A stretch of DNA of 64,000 nucleotides from Thalassospira profundimaris (GCF_003326795.1 NZ_JPWI01000007.1:62001-126000), one strand, 5' to 3'. Counted from the stretch's first letter, positions 9,255 to 17,910 are shown. A program made the numbers and translations. Notes: generated by a model from the sequence alone, not told the origin.

Positions 9255-10154
9255 TCAGATCGGCAACTCTTCACCTTCGGCCGGTTTGAACCCGATCACT
9301 TCAAGCAGGGATCGAACTTCCTGACGGGCAGCCATGTGGGACATGCTCATCGGAATGCCGACCCCTTTTTCACGCAAGTCAAGAAGGGTCAGACCTTTGA
9401 GGAAAAGTTCGCGATAAATGACACGTTCGCCAAAGCCCGGCGCAGAACGGAAACGGATACGCTCGCCCAGTTTTTCAACGATTTCAGCAATGTCGCGCTT
9501 GTTGCGGGCATCAAGATGCGACAGGCGGTTGCGCATGACAATCCAGTCAATTGTGCCACCATCGATGGCGGCACGGCGTTTGCGCGCATCCCAGACCATT
9601 TCGGCATAAATACTCGGCCCCTTGATCGCAAGGCTGTCAGGATCAATCCGCGCAAGCATATCAAGATCAATGAAGCTGTCATTGATCGGCGTAATAAGCG
9701 TATCGGCACAGGCATGGGCAAGGCGCGACAGATAATTGTCACTCCCCGGACAATCCATCACCACGAAATCGCACGCCAGCACCATCTCACCCAGCGCAGT
9801 CGTGAAGCGTTCGCGCTCGTCAAGCTTGGCCTCGTTGGCATCGGGAAGTTCACTGCGATAGATCGGACGATGATCGGGCACAGGAAGTTGAAGACGTTTT
9901 TTCTCGTTGAATGCTTGCCGGTTCTCGACATAACGGGTCAAAGTTCCCTGCCGCGCATCGATATCAAGCGATCCGACCCGAAATCCCATCTTCATCAGGG
10001 AAACAATCAGATGCATCGCCGTTGTCGATTTGCCTGATCCCCCCTTCTCGTTACCGATCACGATCACATGGGCGCGTTTGGACGACGGCTGTTTTTCCGT
10101 CGCGGTCTGCTGGCCTGCGCTGTCCCCGTTTGCGCTGGTCTCGTCCACCGTCAT
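9255..10154 (-). CDS. mipZ: Division-plane positioning ATPase MipZ
   Basis: A ParA/MinD-family ATPase that in Caulobacter forms a gradient from the ParB-bound poles and blocks FtsZ assembly away from midcell. The deviant Walker A motif GNEKGGSGKST is at 34-44 and the Walker B-like VVMDCPGSD is near Asp133. LDIDARQGTLTRYVENR matches the MipZ pattern of DxRQ followed by (F/Y)xENR. A polar tail of about 27 residues precedes the ATPase domain. It is probably first in an operon with the VWA-like and DnaJ genes. Confidence 0.92.
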   Translation of the reverse strand: MTVDETSANGDSAGQQTATEKQPSSKRAHVIVIGNEKGGSGKSTTAMHLIVSLMKMGFRVGSLDIDARQGTLTRYVENRQAFNEKKRLQLPVPDHRPIYRSELPDANEAKLDERERFTTALGEMVLACDFVVMDCPGSDNYLSRLAHACADTLITPINDSFIDLDMLARIDPDSLAIKGPSIYAEMVWDARKRRAAIDGGTIDWIVMRNRLSHLDARNKRDIAEIVEKLGERIRFRSAPGFGERVIYRELFLKGLTLLDLREKGVGIPMSMSHMAARQEVRSLLEVIGFKPAEGEELPI

Positions 10155-10348
10155 GAATGTCTGCTCCGTTATTCAGGCTTATTGGTTGTGTCCCCATGAC
10201 CAATCTCCCCCAATGAGCCACTTTACCAGTAAAAATCAAGGTAAAAGAAACCCATCTGACTGAAGTCGTGTGACTGATCACTAGCCAATCTATGAGCACA
10301 AAGGTAAAGATAAGGGTAGCGCAGCACCAAAATGCGCATGAAAACAAG

Positions 10349-11374
10349 ATGAAAGGACGCAATGTGAGGTATCGGGCGGCGGCGGTTGGCGGCATATTGG
10401 CCAGTTTGATGATGATGGCCACATCTACGGCCTTTGCACAGCAAGCAGCCGGGTTTGAACAGATTCCCGACGATCAGAGCCCCGTCTCATATACAACCCG
10501 CATTGATGGCCAGCGCGCGTTCCTGCGTCAATATCGCGATAACAGCACAGTCTTTGTCGCCCGTTGGTTTGCGCCGCGCACTGAAAAGGAACCACAGAAC
10601 ACAGCAAGCGACCTGTATCTTGAAGCCGTCTATACGACGTCCGCTCCGGGTTTTCGGTTTAGTACCGCGATGGCCCCCGAAAATTTGCTTGAGATGTTCC
10701 AAAGCTTGAAAGACCGCACCAGCATTAATGGTCAGGGATTTGTACAGGATACCCGCTTCGGCCCTGTTGCCCTTACCCCGTTTGTTCGTCAGGGTTCCCA
10801 ATGTATTGCCTTTGTCGGGCAATGGGACCCTCAAACACAAACACAGCGCGGCAGCCGAATTCTTGGCTATTACTGCACTCCCGCACTACTACAAGCGCAA
10901 ACGGGTGCAGTATCCCCGCAAAACAGTCTTCCCGTGATTGATGCCCAGGAATTTGCCGCTGCCTTCTTCAGTCGCCTGGCAATTAAGCTGCTGGAAAACT
11001 CACCGGTCACGGCAGAGGTTGCCGCAACCGTGGATACACCCGTGTCAACAGATTCCGTTGCCCCGGCACCGGCTGATGGCATTGCAATCACCACCAACTG
11101 GCAGGGTGTACGTGGCACCGGTAAACTGCATTTTGATCAGCCATCTGGCGAAGGCACCATGATCCTTGATGACGACCAACGCCATTGCGAGGGTATCTGG
11201 CGCCACGAAGGCGGTGCATATCAAAGTGGCACATTGCCCTTTGGCAGCTGGTATGTGTACTGCAATGACAGCAGCTTTGCCCGCGGTCACTATACCAGCG
11301 AAACGACTGCAACCGTTACAGGTGACGGACAGGACAATCAGGGACAGGCAGTCTATTTCCGCCAGGCCAACTGA
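10349..11374 (+). CDS. Secreted protein, function unknown
   Basis: From ATG 10349 the protein has 341 residues and a clear Sec signal peptide (ASLMMMATSTAFAQQ, cleavage after AFA). The reading frame extends upstream to 10292, but that gives a poor signal peptide. No catalytic motif is recognised. The mature part has several Cys, including a pair in the last 70 residues (HCEGIW and VYCND), and could be a disulfide-stabilised beta-rich domain. It sits 51 bases upstream of the FAD oxidase gene on the same strand, so the two are probably co-transcribed. Confidence 0.75.
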   Translation: MKGRNVRYRAAAVGGILASLMMMATSTAFAQQAAGFEQIPDDQSPVSYTTRIDGQRAFLRQYRDNSTVFVARWFAPRTEKEPQNTASDLYLEAVYTTSAPGFRFSTAMAPENLLEMFQSLKDRTSINGQGFVQDTRFGPVALTPFVRQGSQCIAFVGQWDPQTQTQRGSRILGYYCTPALLQAQTGAVSPQNSLPVIDAQEFAAAFFSRLAIKLLENSPVTAEVAATVDTPVSTDSVAPAPADGIAITTNWQGVRGTGKLHFDQPSGEGTMILDDDQRHCEGIWRHEGGAYQSGTLPFGSWYVYCNDSSFARGHYTSETTATVTGDGQDNQGQAVYFRQAN

Positions 11375-11425
11375 TCCCGAACGACCGAAAACCCAACTCA
11401 TTTTGCCCCAAAGAATCAAACGAAT

Positions 11426-12562
11426 ATGACCGCAGATATCCAGACCATTGTAATTGGCGCAGGCGTTGTCGGACTTGCATGCGCACGTTCGCTTTCCCGA
11501 ACCGGCCGAGAAGTTCTGATCATTGAACAACATGATGCGATCGGCACCGAAACCAGCGCACGCAATAGCGAAGTCATCCATGCCGGTATCTACTACCCGA
11601 AGGGCAGCCTGAAAGCCAAATTGTGCGTTTCCGGTCGCGAAATGCTGTATCGCTATTGTGCCGAAAACGGCATCAGCCACAGACGCACCGGCAAACTGAT
11701 CGTTGCAACAGCACAGGATCAAATCGAAGCTCTTCATGGCATCGAAAGCAAGGCACGTGAAAACGGGGTGACCGATCTTGTGTGGCTAAGCCAGCAAGAA
11801 GCACTGGAACGTGAACCGGCACTGAACTGTGTTGGCGCATTGCACAGCCCGTCGACCGGCATAGTCGATTCTCACCAGTTGATGGTGACCTTGCTGGGCG
11901 AGGCCGAGAATAATGGCGCGACACTGGCCCTTAACACCAAGGTCGTCTCGGTCGATCACGCAAACGGTCTCTACACACTCACCACCCGCGACGCCGATGG
12001 CGAGGAAATGAGCCTGACCTGCGCAGAACTTGTCGTCGCAGGCGGTCTTCACAGCCAGACCCTTGGCCGGAACTTTGCGGGCTTGCCGCAAGATACCGTC
12101 CCGCCACAACACTACGCGCGCGGTTGTTACTTTACCCTGTCGGGCAAGGCACCATTTTCGACCCTGATCTATCCCGCCCCTGAGCAGGCCGGCCTTGGGA
12201 TTCACCTGACCCTTGATCTGGGGGGACAGGCACGTTTTGGTCCGGACGTAACATGGGTCGACCAGCCCGACTATGACGTCCCGGAGGAACGCCGGGCGGC
12301 CTTTGCCCAAGCCATTCGCAAATATTACCCCGACCTCAATGAGGATGCGCTTCAGACCGGCTATGCAGGCGTTCGCCCCAAAATTCAGGCACCGGGAGAA
12401 GCCGCACGCGATTTCATGATTGCTGATGAAAAGCTGCACGGTCTTAATGGACTTGTAATGCTCTATGGTATTGAATCACCTGGTCTGACGGCATCCATAG
12501 CCATTGGAGAACGCGTTTCAGACCTGATTACGCAACAGGGCAATTTTCAAGCGGCATCTTGA
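11426..12562 (+). CDS. FAD-dependent oxidoreductase of the DAO family (L-2-hydroxyglutarate oxidase-like)
   Basis: The N-terminal dinucleotide fold IVIGAGVVGLACARSL (8-23) binds FAD, and SARNSEVIHAGIYYPKGSLKA is typical of the LhgO/L2HGDH group that oxidises L-2-hydroxy acids, with the HAGIYY segment near the flavin. The C-terminal half (YAGVRPKIQAPGE, LYGIESPGLTAS) also matches that group. The 378-residue length is slightly short of E. coli LhgO. It is cytoplasmic, without a signal. The stop TGA overlaps the ATG of the next gene, so the two are translationally coupled. The exact substrate is uncertain. Confidence 0.85.
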   Translation: MTADIQTIVIGAGVVGLACARSLSRTGREVLIIEQHDAIGTETSARNSEVIHAGIYYPKGSLKAKLCVSGREMLYRYCAENGISHRRTGKLIVATAQDQIEALHGIESKARENGVTDLVWLSQQEALEREPALNCVGALHSPSTGIVDSHQLMVTLLGEAENNGATLALNTKVVSVDHANGLYTLTTRDADGEEMSLTCAELVVAGGLHSQTLGRNFAGLPQDTVPPQHYARGCYFTLSGKAPFSTLIYPAPEQAGLGIHLTLDLGGQARFGPDVTWVDQPDYDVPEERRAAFAQAIRKYYPDLNEDALQTGYAGVRPKIQAPGEAARDFMIADEKLHGLNGLVMLYGIESPGLTASIAIGERVSDLITQQGNFQAAS

Positions 12563-13770
12563 TGTCGTTCTCTGAGAACAGCGACGAGTGGAACATGACC
12601 AAGTCACGCCGCAACATGACGACACATAGCCAGAACGAGATTGCGACACCCAAACCCGCGCAATCAGTTGGCGGTCTGTCGCGGCGACGTTTCCTTGCGG
12701 GCAGCATGCTGGGATTGGGCGGTGCGGTTCTGGCATCCAGCCCGCTTGCCCTTCATGCCCAGCAACTTGAACCCTTTACTCTTGCACCGAACAGTCTGAC
12801 CACAGGACGCGGTCTTGGCAGCGATAGCAGCAAGCCCAAAGTCGATTTTACCGACAAGATGCGGGAATACGTTATTGCGCTTAGCCGGTGGGCGAAAAGT
12901 TATCGCAGCGACTTTTCCATCGTCGCGATGAACGGGTTGGAGTTGACCGAGTATCTGGAAACCACGTTATTTGCTGCTCGCGGCACGGCAGAGCCGGCAC
13001 GGGATTATCTGCGCGCCCTTGATGGCATCCTGAGCGAAGCCCCGTTTTTCGGCTATGAGAATTACGGCGAGCCAACCAATGGCGAGGAAAGCAAATATAT
13101 CCTTGGCTATCTCGACCGTCTGAAGCTTGAGGGCCTGAAATATCTGATCGTCGATTACACCAACAAGATCGAGAACATGCAGGCGGCTCGCAAGCAACTT
13201 TCCGGGCTTGATGCCATTTACTATGCTGCCCCGCCACCGGGAATGCAGTTATCGACCCTTGCCAAGGTCCCGCGGACGCCAATCGGGTCAAACCCGCACG
13301 TGATCGACAATCTGCGTCAGGCAAAGAACTTTGCCATGGTGCTCGACAGTTCTCCTTATGGCACCAAAGACGCCTATATCAATGCGCTGGCCGAAACCAA
13401 TTACGACACGTTGATCATTGATCCGTTCCACCGCGGCACCATCCCGCTGACCTATGACGATATGAAACGGTTGCGCTACAAGAAGACCGGAACACCCCGG
13501 ACACTGATGGCCTATATCAATATCGCCACAGCCGAAACCTATCGTTATTACTGGAAAAGCAACTGGCGCACCGGATCACCCGATTTCATCGGTGAAGGCA
13601 ATTTACTTGCCCGCTGGGGGCAGGAACATCATGTCCATTACTGGACACCGAAATGGCAGAGCCTGATATATGGCAGCGAAGCAAGCTACCTTGGCGGCGT
13701 CATGAAACTCGGCTTTGACGGTGTCCTTCTGGGTGGGTTGGATGAACATTCCTGGTGGCTTGATTACTGA
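12562..13770 (+). CDS. Tat-exported GH114-like (TM1410-type) protein
   Basis: A twin-arginine signal, SRRRFLAGSM followed by a hydrophobic stretch and ALHA, begins about 40 residues from the ATG at 12562; alternative starts are 12595 and 12616. The mature part looks like the TM1410/GH114 barrel seen in endo-alpha-1,4-polygalactosaminidases and the PelA hydrolase domain: LKYLIVDYTN, YDTLIIDPFH, TLMAYINIATAETYRYYW, VHYWTPKWQ and GFDGVLLGGLDE, ending in a Trp-rich tail. A carbohydrate-active role on an amino-sugar polymer is inferred. Its start overlaps the stop of the FAD oxidase gene. Confidence 0.8.
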   Translation: MSFSENSDEWNMTKSRRNMTTHSQNEIATPKPAQSVGGLSRRRFLAGSMLGLGGAVLASSPLALHAQQLEPFTLAPNSLTTGRGLGSDSSKPKVDFTDKMREYVIALSRWAKSYRSDFSIVAMNGLELTEYLETTLFAARGTAEPARDYLRALDGILSEAPFFGYENYGEPTNGEESKYILGYLDRLKLEGLKYLIVDYTNKIENMQAARKQLSGLDAIYYAAPPPGMQLSTLAKVPRTPIGSNPHVIDNLRQAKNFAMVLDSSPYGTKDAYINALAETNYDTLIIDPFHRGTIPLTYDDMKRLRYKKTGTPRTLMAYINIATAETYRYYWKSNWRTGSPDFIGEGNLLARWGQEHHVHYWTPKWQSLIYGSEASYLGGVMKLGFDGVLLGGLDEHSWWLDY

Positions 13771-13905
13771 CCCGGTCAGATCTCCTCACGACCATCACGA
13801 ATTTATGATCACATGCCCGAGCAACCATATGACTGGTTATTTGACGACCTATCTGTGCTTGGGCACTGTAGCTCATTGATAAAAGACAATCTGCGCTGCA
13901 GAAAC

Positions 13906-13911
13906 AGGAGG
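13906..13911 (+). promoter_or_regulatory. Strong ribosome-binding site that fixes a TTG start
   Basis: A perfect AGGAGG lies five bases before the TTG at 13917. No ATG or GTG is equally well placed. Confidence 0.85.
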
Positions 13912-13916
13912 TCATC

Positions 13917-14507
13917 TTGTCCGAGCCCATCATTCATTATTTCTTTGTCCAGTCACCCTGGTCATTCTTCGGATTTCGGCGTGTTGTCGAAATTGCCCGC
14001 AAACATGGTGTCGATATCATTCATAAACCCTGCCGGGCAGCGGATGTGTGGGAACATGGTGGCGGTGTCCCGCTGGCCAAACGTCCCAAACCCCGTCAGG
14101 ACTATCGACTGGTCGAACTCAAACGCTGGTCTGAATTCCTGAACATTCCGATTAACCTGCATCCCAAATATTTCCCGGTTGATGAAACACGCGCAGCGCG
14201 GACCATCATTGCGGTTCAGGAAGATGGCAAGGATGTATTGCAACTGACCGAAACCCTGATGGGTGATATCTGGTTGCGAGAACGCGACATCGCAGATGCA
14301 GCCGTCATACGCGAAGCTCTGATCGCAAACGGACTGTCCGCAGAATACCTTGAAAATGCCGACCTGCCCGAGATCGCCAATATTTACGATGGCAATTCCC
14401 AGTCCGCACGTGATCACAACATTTTCGGAGTCCCGACCTATTTTATCGGCAACGAGATGTTCTGGGGCCAGGACCGGCTCGATTTCGTTGACCGGGCACT
14501 CGGCTGA
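13917..14507 (+). CDS. 2-hydroxychromene-2-carboxylate isomerase-like (DsbA fold, kappa-GST type)
   Basis: 196 residues in the thioredoxin/DsbA fold of the NahD/kappa-GST family. Instead of a CxxC, the N-terminus has VQSPWSFFGFRR with the conserved Ser (Ser13) that activates glutathione. The C-terminus GVPTYFIGNEMFWGQDRLDF is the family signature GVPTF-MFWGxDRL. Substrates in this family are aromatic hydroxychromenes or other glutathione adducts; which one applies here is unknown. The TTG start is chosen because of the adjacent AGGAGG. A second family member lies at 22515. Confidence 0.85.
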   Translation: MSEPIIHYFFVQSPWSFFGFRRVVEIARKHGVDIIHKPCRAADVWEHGGGVPLAKRPKPRQDYRLVELKRWSEFLNIPINLHPKYFPVDETRAARTIIAVQEDGKDVLQLTETLMGDIWLRERDIADAAVIREALIANGLSAEYLENADLPEIANIYDGNSQSARDHNIFGVPTYFIGNEMFWGQDRLDFVDRALG

Positions 14508-14537
14508 TCTGCCCCGACAGTACTGAACGGATTGCTT

Positions 14538-14578
14538 AAAACGAACGGGGCGGGAAAATTTCCCGCCCCGTTCGTTTT
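14538..14578 (+). terminator. Strong terminator after the isomerase gene
   Basis: An 18-bp perfect stem (AAAACGAACGGGGCGGGA) with a five-base loop. The A and T flanks allow it to work on both strands, and it sits between convergent genes. Confidence 0.92.
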
Positions 14579-14617
14579 GGTCTTTGATCAGATCAATAAA
14601 CCAGAATTCCTGTTCCC

Positions 14618-14851
14618 CTAGCCAAGGCGTTTGACGTGATCGACAACAAACCCGTCAGATGACGGATAAGTGTTTTCGATCATGGCAAGGGCCTTATGCT
14701 CGTCACTTGCGGCGACTTCATGGGTCTGCACATCTGCCCAGCGATCGTCAAAAATCTCGTGGGAACGATTTTCTTTGACACATTCGCGAACGGCTTGGTT
14801 GTGCAGTTCAACTTCGAAAACGGTCTGGCGATGGTCTGTGAATGCAGACAT
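14618..14851 (-). CDS. Small conserved-looking hypothetical protein
   Basis: 77 residues, acidic and His-containing (MSAFTDHRQTVFEVELHNQA), with no signal peptide or membrane segment. A GGAG motif lies upstream of the ATG at suitable spacing. The function is not recognised. It is an isolated gene, convergent with the isomerase and followed by the bidirectional terminator. Confidence 0.6.
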   Translation of the reverse strand: MSAFTDHRQTVFEVELHNQAVRECVKENRSHEIFDDRWADVQTHEVAASDEHKALAMIENTYPSSDGFVVDHVKRLG

Positions 14852-15437
14852 TTCCGCCGATCTCCTTACTTTTTGTCCGGCGGCGCCGCCCAGACGCCGT
14901 CGTGTCCTGAACCGGGAATCTCAACCACAAGACACCCAACCTCCAGCTTACGTTTCGCGCCTTAACGAGCCGTAAATTGTCCGGTTAATTTGTATTTCTA
15001 GATTAATTGCTCCGGTTTCAAGTGCGAATTTGTCATAGCTGCATCACCGGCAAACGCCGGTCAGGCGCCGGTCAGCACAAATCACGCCGGGATCGCTATT
15101 CTGCGCAATAAATCGTCTGTTTTAAATGCCACACAATACCAAGTTGCTGCTTTTATCGATCCTCGACAGACGCATTAAGAATCATCCTGCCCGGGGTTTT
15201 GCACCATTTTGATCATTTGCGGTTATGTTGCAGCGCACAGGTCGCGCAATAATATTACAAAGCTTTTCTGCAGTGATCATAAAATTCCACACTGTCGCCC
15301 CCACCCCAACCGAAACGTTCTTTTTTAAGCATGTGATGAATTTGAAATTGATCGGACGAGCAATGCATCAAACATAAAAGGATAAGCAGGCATCAGCCTG
15401 CATCAGAACAATGATGCTGCCAGGAGGCTGCAAGAGG
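14852..15437. other. 586-bp intergenic region between divergent genes
   Basis: No open frame with coding character and no RNA gene is visible. It holds a short tandem repeat of GGCGCCGGTCA near 15060-15080, AT-rich tracts and a promoter candidate at 15228-15255. It must carry the promoters of the small gene on the left and the leucine dehydrogenase-like gene on the right. Confidence 0.6.
15228..15255 (+). promoter_or_regulatory. Candidate sigma-70 promoter for amino-acid dehydrogenase
   Basis: TTGCAG, 16 bases, then TAATAT. This would give a 5' leader of roughly 175 bases before the start at 15438. Confidence 0.4.
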
Positions 15438-16496
15438 ATGAACGTCTTTTCCGATACCGCATTTGATGGCCATGAACAGGTCGTGTTTGCCAGTGACGAA
15501 GCCACTGGTCTGAAAACCATCATCGCCGTCCACAATACCAATCTTGGTCCGTCGCTTGGCGGGTGCCGCATGTGGCCCTATGCAAGCGAACAGGAAGCCA
15601 TTCATGATGTGCTTCGTCTGTCGCGCGGCATGACCTACAAGTCAGCTCTTGCCAATCTTCCGCTTGGCGGCGGGAAATCCGTGATCATCGGCGATCCACG
15701 CAGTCAGAAGACCCCTGAACTGTTCCGCGCCATGGGCCGCGCTGTCGAACAGGTTGGCGGCCGCTACATCGTCGCCGAAGATGTCGGAACCAGCCCCGAA
15801 GACATGGAACAGATTGCAAGCCAGACCAAACATGTTGGCGGGATCAATGATGGCTCGGACCCGGCCCGGACAGGTGACCCGTCCCCCTTCACCGCCTATG
15901 GGGTATTTATAGGCCTGAAGGAAGCTGCTCGTTTCAAATACGGCACCGACGACCTTAAGGACCTTCGCGTTGCCGTTCAGGGACTGGGACATGTTGGCTA
16001 TCATCTGTGCCGGATGCTGTTTGCGGCAGGTGCCAAGCTTATTGTCGCTGATCTCAACAAGAACAGCGTGATGACCGCTGTGAACGAGTTTGGCGCAACT
16101 GCGGTATCTGTGGATGAAATCCTGTCAGTCGATGCCGACATTCTCGCCCCTTGTGCGCTTGGCGGAGTGATCAACGACAGAAGTATCGAAAAGCTCCGTG
16201 TTGGCATTATTGCCGGTGCGGCCAATAACCAGCTTGAACATGACCGGCATGGCGACATGCTGCGCGAAGCGGGCGTCCTCTATGCGCCGGATTACGTGAT
16301 CAATGCCGGTGGCGTCGTCGAGGTTCATTATTGCCGCGAAGGCAAACCGGTTAGCGAAACCAATAAACATATCGAGGGCATCGCTGGCACCGTGCGCGAA
16401 ATCTTTGATCGCGCCAAACAGCAAAACCTGTCGACCGGCTTTGTCGCCGACCGCCTTGCCGAGGAACGGTTCGGCCTGGTTCGCAAGGCAGCCTGA
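15438..16496 (+). CDS. Leucine dehydrogenase-like Glu/Leu/Phe/Val dehydrogenase
   Basis: NAD-dependent oxidative deaminase of branched-chain amino acids. Seen: the Gly-rich substrate loop LGPSLGGCRMWPY, the Lys of TYKSALA, the catalytic Lys in LPLGGGKSV, and the NAD-binding GLGHVGYH. The start at 15438 (MNVFSD) gives 352 residues and has AGGAGG ten bases upstream; an in-frame ATG at 15411 is less likely. The family includes leucine and phenylalanine dehydrogenases, and length and motifs favour leucine/valine. It may feed the leucine pathway encoded 8 kb away. Confidence 0.88.
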   Translation: MNVFSDTAFDGHEQVVFASDEATGLKTIIAVHNTNLGPSLGGCRMWPYASEQEAIHDVLRLSRGMTYKSALANLPLGGGKSVIIGDPRSQKTPELFRAMGRAVEQVGGRYIVAEDVGTSPEDMEQIASQTKHVGGINDGSDPARTGDPSPFTAYGVFIGLKEAARFKYGTDDLKDLRVAVQGLGHVGYHLCRMLFAAGAKLIVADLNKNSVMTAVNEFGATAVSVDEILSVDADILAPCALGGVINDRSIEKLRVGIIAGAANNQLEHDRHGDMLREAGVLYAPDYVINAGGVVEVHYCREGKPVSETNKHIEGIAGTVREIFDRAKQQNLSTGFVADRLAEERFGLVRKAA

Positions 16497-16518
16497 CGGC
16501 CACAAAATCCACAAAAAC

Positions 16519-16551
16519 AAAAAGGCGAGGCCCACATGGCTTCGCCTTTTT
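16519..16551 (+). terminator. Terminator after amino-acid dehydrogenase gene
   Basis: Stem AAAAAGGCGAGGCC with one wobble pair, loop CACAT, then a T-run. Confidence 0.85.
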
Positions 16552-16589
16552 CATTTAACCGATTGTATGCATTCAGATCAGAGAGACGG

Positions 16590-16823
16590 TTATTCTGCCG
16601 CGATCGGCGCAACATTTGCGGTCACAGCCGCTGCATCTTCACAATCACAATTGCCACAGGTTTTCGACTGAAGCAATTCTGCGCGCATGTGACAGGCACA
16701 TTTGCCGCATTGAGGTGCACAGCCATGGAAACGAAATACTTCCGCCGGACGCGTGGCACCACCTTCCTCGGCGGCACGACGAACGTCTTTTTCCCTTAAC
16801 GCATTACAAATGCAGACATACAT
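16590..16823 (-). CDS. bfd: Bacterioferritin-associated ferredoxin-like [2Fe-2S] protein
   Basis: A 77-residue BFD-like domain. Bfd reduces bacterioferritin to release stored iron. The usual ligands are present: Cys4 and Cys6 (CICN), then Cys39 and Cys42 (CGKC). Additional cysteines are at 35 and 44. A C-terminal extension past the normal domain carries CGNCDC (Cys56, 59, 61), which is not part of the standard fold. No bacterioferritin gene is adjacent. A palindrome overlapping the expected promoter may mediate iron control. Confidence 0.85.
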   Translation of the reverse strand: MYVCICNALREKDVRRAAEEGGATRPAEVFRFHGCAPQCGKCACHMRAELLQSKTCGNCDCEDAAAVTANVAPIAAE

Positions 16824-16829
16824 AGGTGC

Positions 16830-16839
16830 GATTGCAATC
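16830..16839. promoter_or_regulatory. Palindrome just upstream of bfd
   Basis: GATTGCAATC is a perfect 10-bp palindrome, six bases before the bfd start codon on the minus strand. It could be an operator, or chance. Confidence 0.25.
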
Positions 16840-16916
16840 AGTTATTAATTACGTGCACACAGATGTAGGATAAATGCGAATAGTTTTCAAACACTTTTGC
16901 AAACACCAGATCAAAA

Positions 16917-16954
16917 AAAATCCCCTGCAGGTTTGGATTTCTGCAGGGGATTTT
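16917..16954 (-). terminator. Terminator after BON lipoprotein gene
   Basis: A 14-bp stem (AAAATCCCCTGCAG) with a 10-base loop, followed on the minus strand by eight T. Confidence 0.92.
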
Positions 16955-16980
16955 GGGAAAGCTGTTTACTTACAAGAAGA

Positions 16981-17610
16981 TCAGGCAAGACTTATGTGAC
17001 TTACAACCTTTGCCACACCTTTGATACGACGCACGATGGATAGCACTTTATTGAGCTCCTCATCGGTCTGTGCTTCGCCCATGATGTAGACAATGTTCTG
17101 AACAGACTGCCAACGATAGTTGACCGAACTCACGCCTTTTTCGGCCAATAACAATGCCTTGATCTGACTTTCGATCCAGACATCGGAAACAGATTGGGTC
17201 GCCGAATCCGCCGGTACGGCATTCTTGCCATATTCGTCTTCGGCCCGGTGATAGGCGTCAATGGTTTCCTGATCGGCAATCACAAGGTGATCATAAACGG
17301 TCTTGATCCGGTTATCCTGTCTGACCAGCGACATCACGTCATAATATTTACCTTTGGAATCAACCAGACCGGTGACCATGACATTCTGTTTCCAGATGTC
17401 GACATTCACATCGAGCAAATAGGTATGATCCACTTTGGAAAACTCGCCAAGGATGCCTGACTTGATCTGTGTATCAAGCCACTGATCATTGCCTGTGCGG
17501 TCTTCAAGCGGCATTTGAAGCGGCCCGCATGCGGCAAGAGGTGCTGCCAAAACTGCACAGATGGAAAGCGTCTTGAACACACTGCGCAAGCCTCGGTTAA
17601 CCTTGATCAT
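16981..17610 (-). CDS. BON-domain lipoprotein (OsmY/DolP-like)
   Basis: From the ATG at 17610, chosen because AAGGAG precedes it by eight bases, the protein has 209 residues. A signal peptide ends in a lipobox-like LAAC, so it is probably an outer-membrane lipoprotein. Two BON domains follow: WLDTQIKSGIL...DVNVDIWKQNVMVTGLV and WIESQIKALLL...YRWQSVQNIVYIMGEAQ. BON domains bind phospholipid, and the E. coli dual-BON lipoprotein DolP protects outer-membrane integrity. It is a single gene between its own terminator and the putA 3' end. Confidence 0.88.
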   Translation of the reverse strand: MIKVNRGLRSVFKTLSICAVLAAPLAACGPLQMPLEDRTGNDQWLDTQIKSGILGEFSKVDHTYLLDVNVDIWKQNVMVTGLVDSKGKYYDVMSLVRQDNRIKTVYDHLVIADQETIDAYHRAEDEYGKNAVPADSATQSVSDVWIESQIKALLLAEKGVSSVNYRWQSVQNIVYIMGEAQTDEELNKVLSIVRRIKGVAKVVSHISLA

Positions 17611-17910
17611 CAATGTTCTCCTTTTCATGCCCGTGTGGCATGGTTCAAAATATTTGGCGACCGGCAATTATCGCTGCTTTATCAGTGTTTCTGATCAAAC
17701 GCGCAAAATCCTGATCGGTTCCTGTCTTTATCTATTACAGTGAATTTTGACAAAAAAAAGCCCGACGCAAATGCGCAGCGGCGCATCTTACATAAAAGAA
17801 AGTGAATGAAAGAAAAATGGACCGAAAATTTCTTTCCGGTCCAAGGTCTGGATATTGCTATCTCGGGGGCTCATCGTCCGGCTTTCCGGACACGCCGTGC
17901 TCCTTCGAAC
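17611..17910. other. 300-bp intergenic region between putA end and BON gene start
   Basis: Holds the promoter side of the BON gene and the putA terminator. A short GC-rich dyad (ATGCGC-AGC-GGCGCAT, near 17770-17787) is the only other structure seen. Confidence 0.6.
17811..17843 (-). terminator. putA terminator
   Basis: Arms TGGACCG and CGGTCCA with a 12-base loop. On the minus strand a T-run (TTTTTC) follows, about 70 bases past the putA stop. Confidence 0.7.

Noticed and set aside
10181..10245. Two 6-bp inverted repeats (ATTGGT/ACCAAT and TTTACC/GGTAAA) upstream of mipZ
   Set aside because: Arms are short and loops 12 bases long; such pairs are expected by chance in AT-rich intergenic DNA.
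13771..13905. Possible small RNA gene between the GH114-like gene and the isomerase
   Set aside because: No tRNA-like arms, terminator or clear promoter found.
15060..15080. Tandem copies of GGCGCCGGTCA in the long intergenic region
   Set aside because: Only about two copies; too short to call a repeat element.
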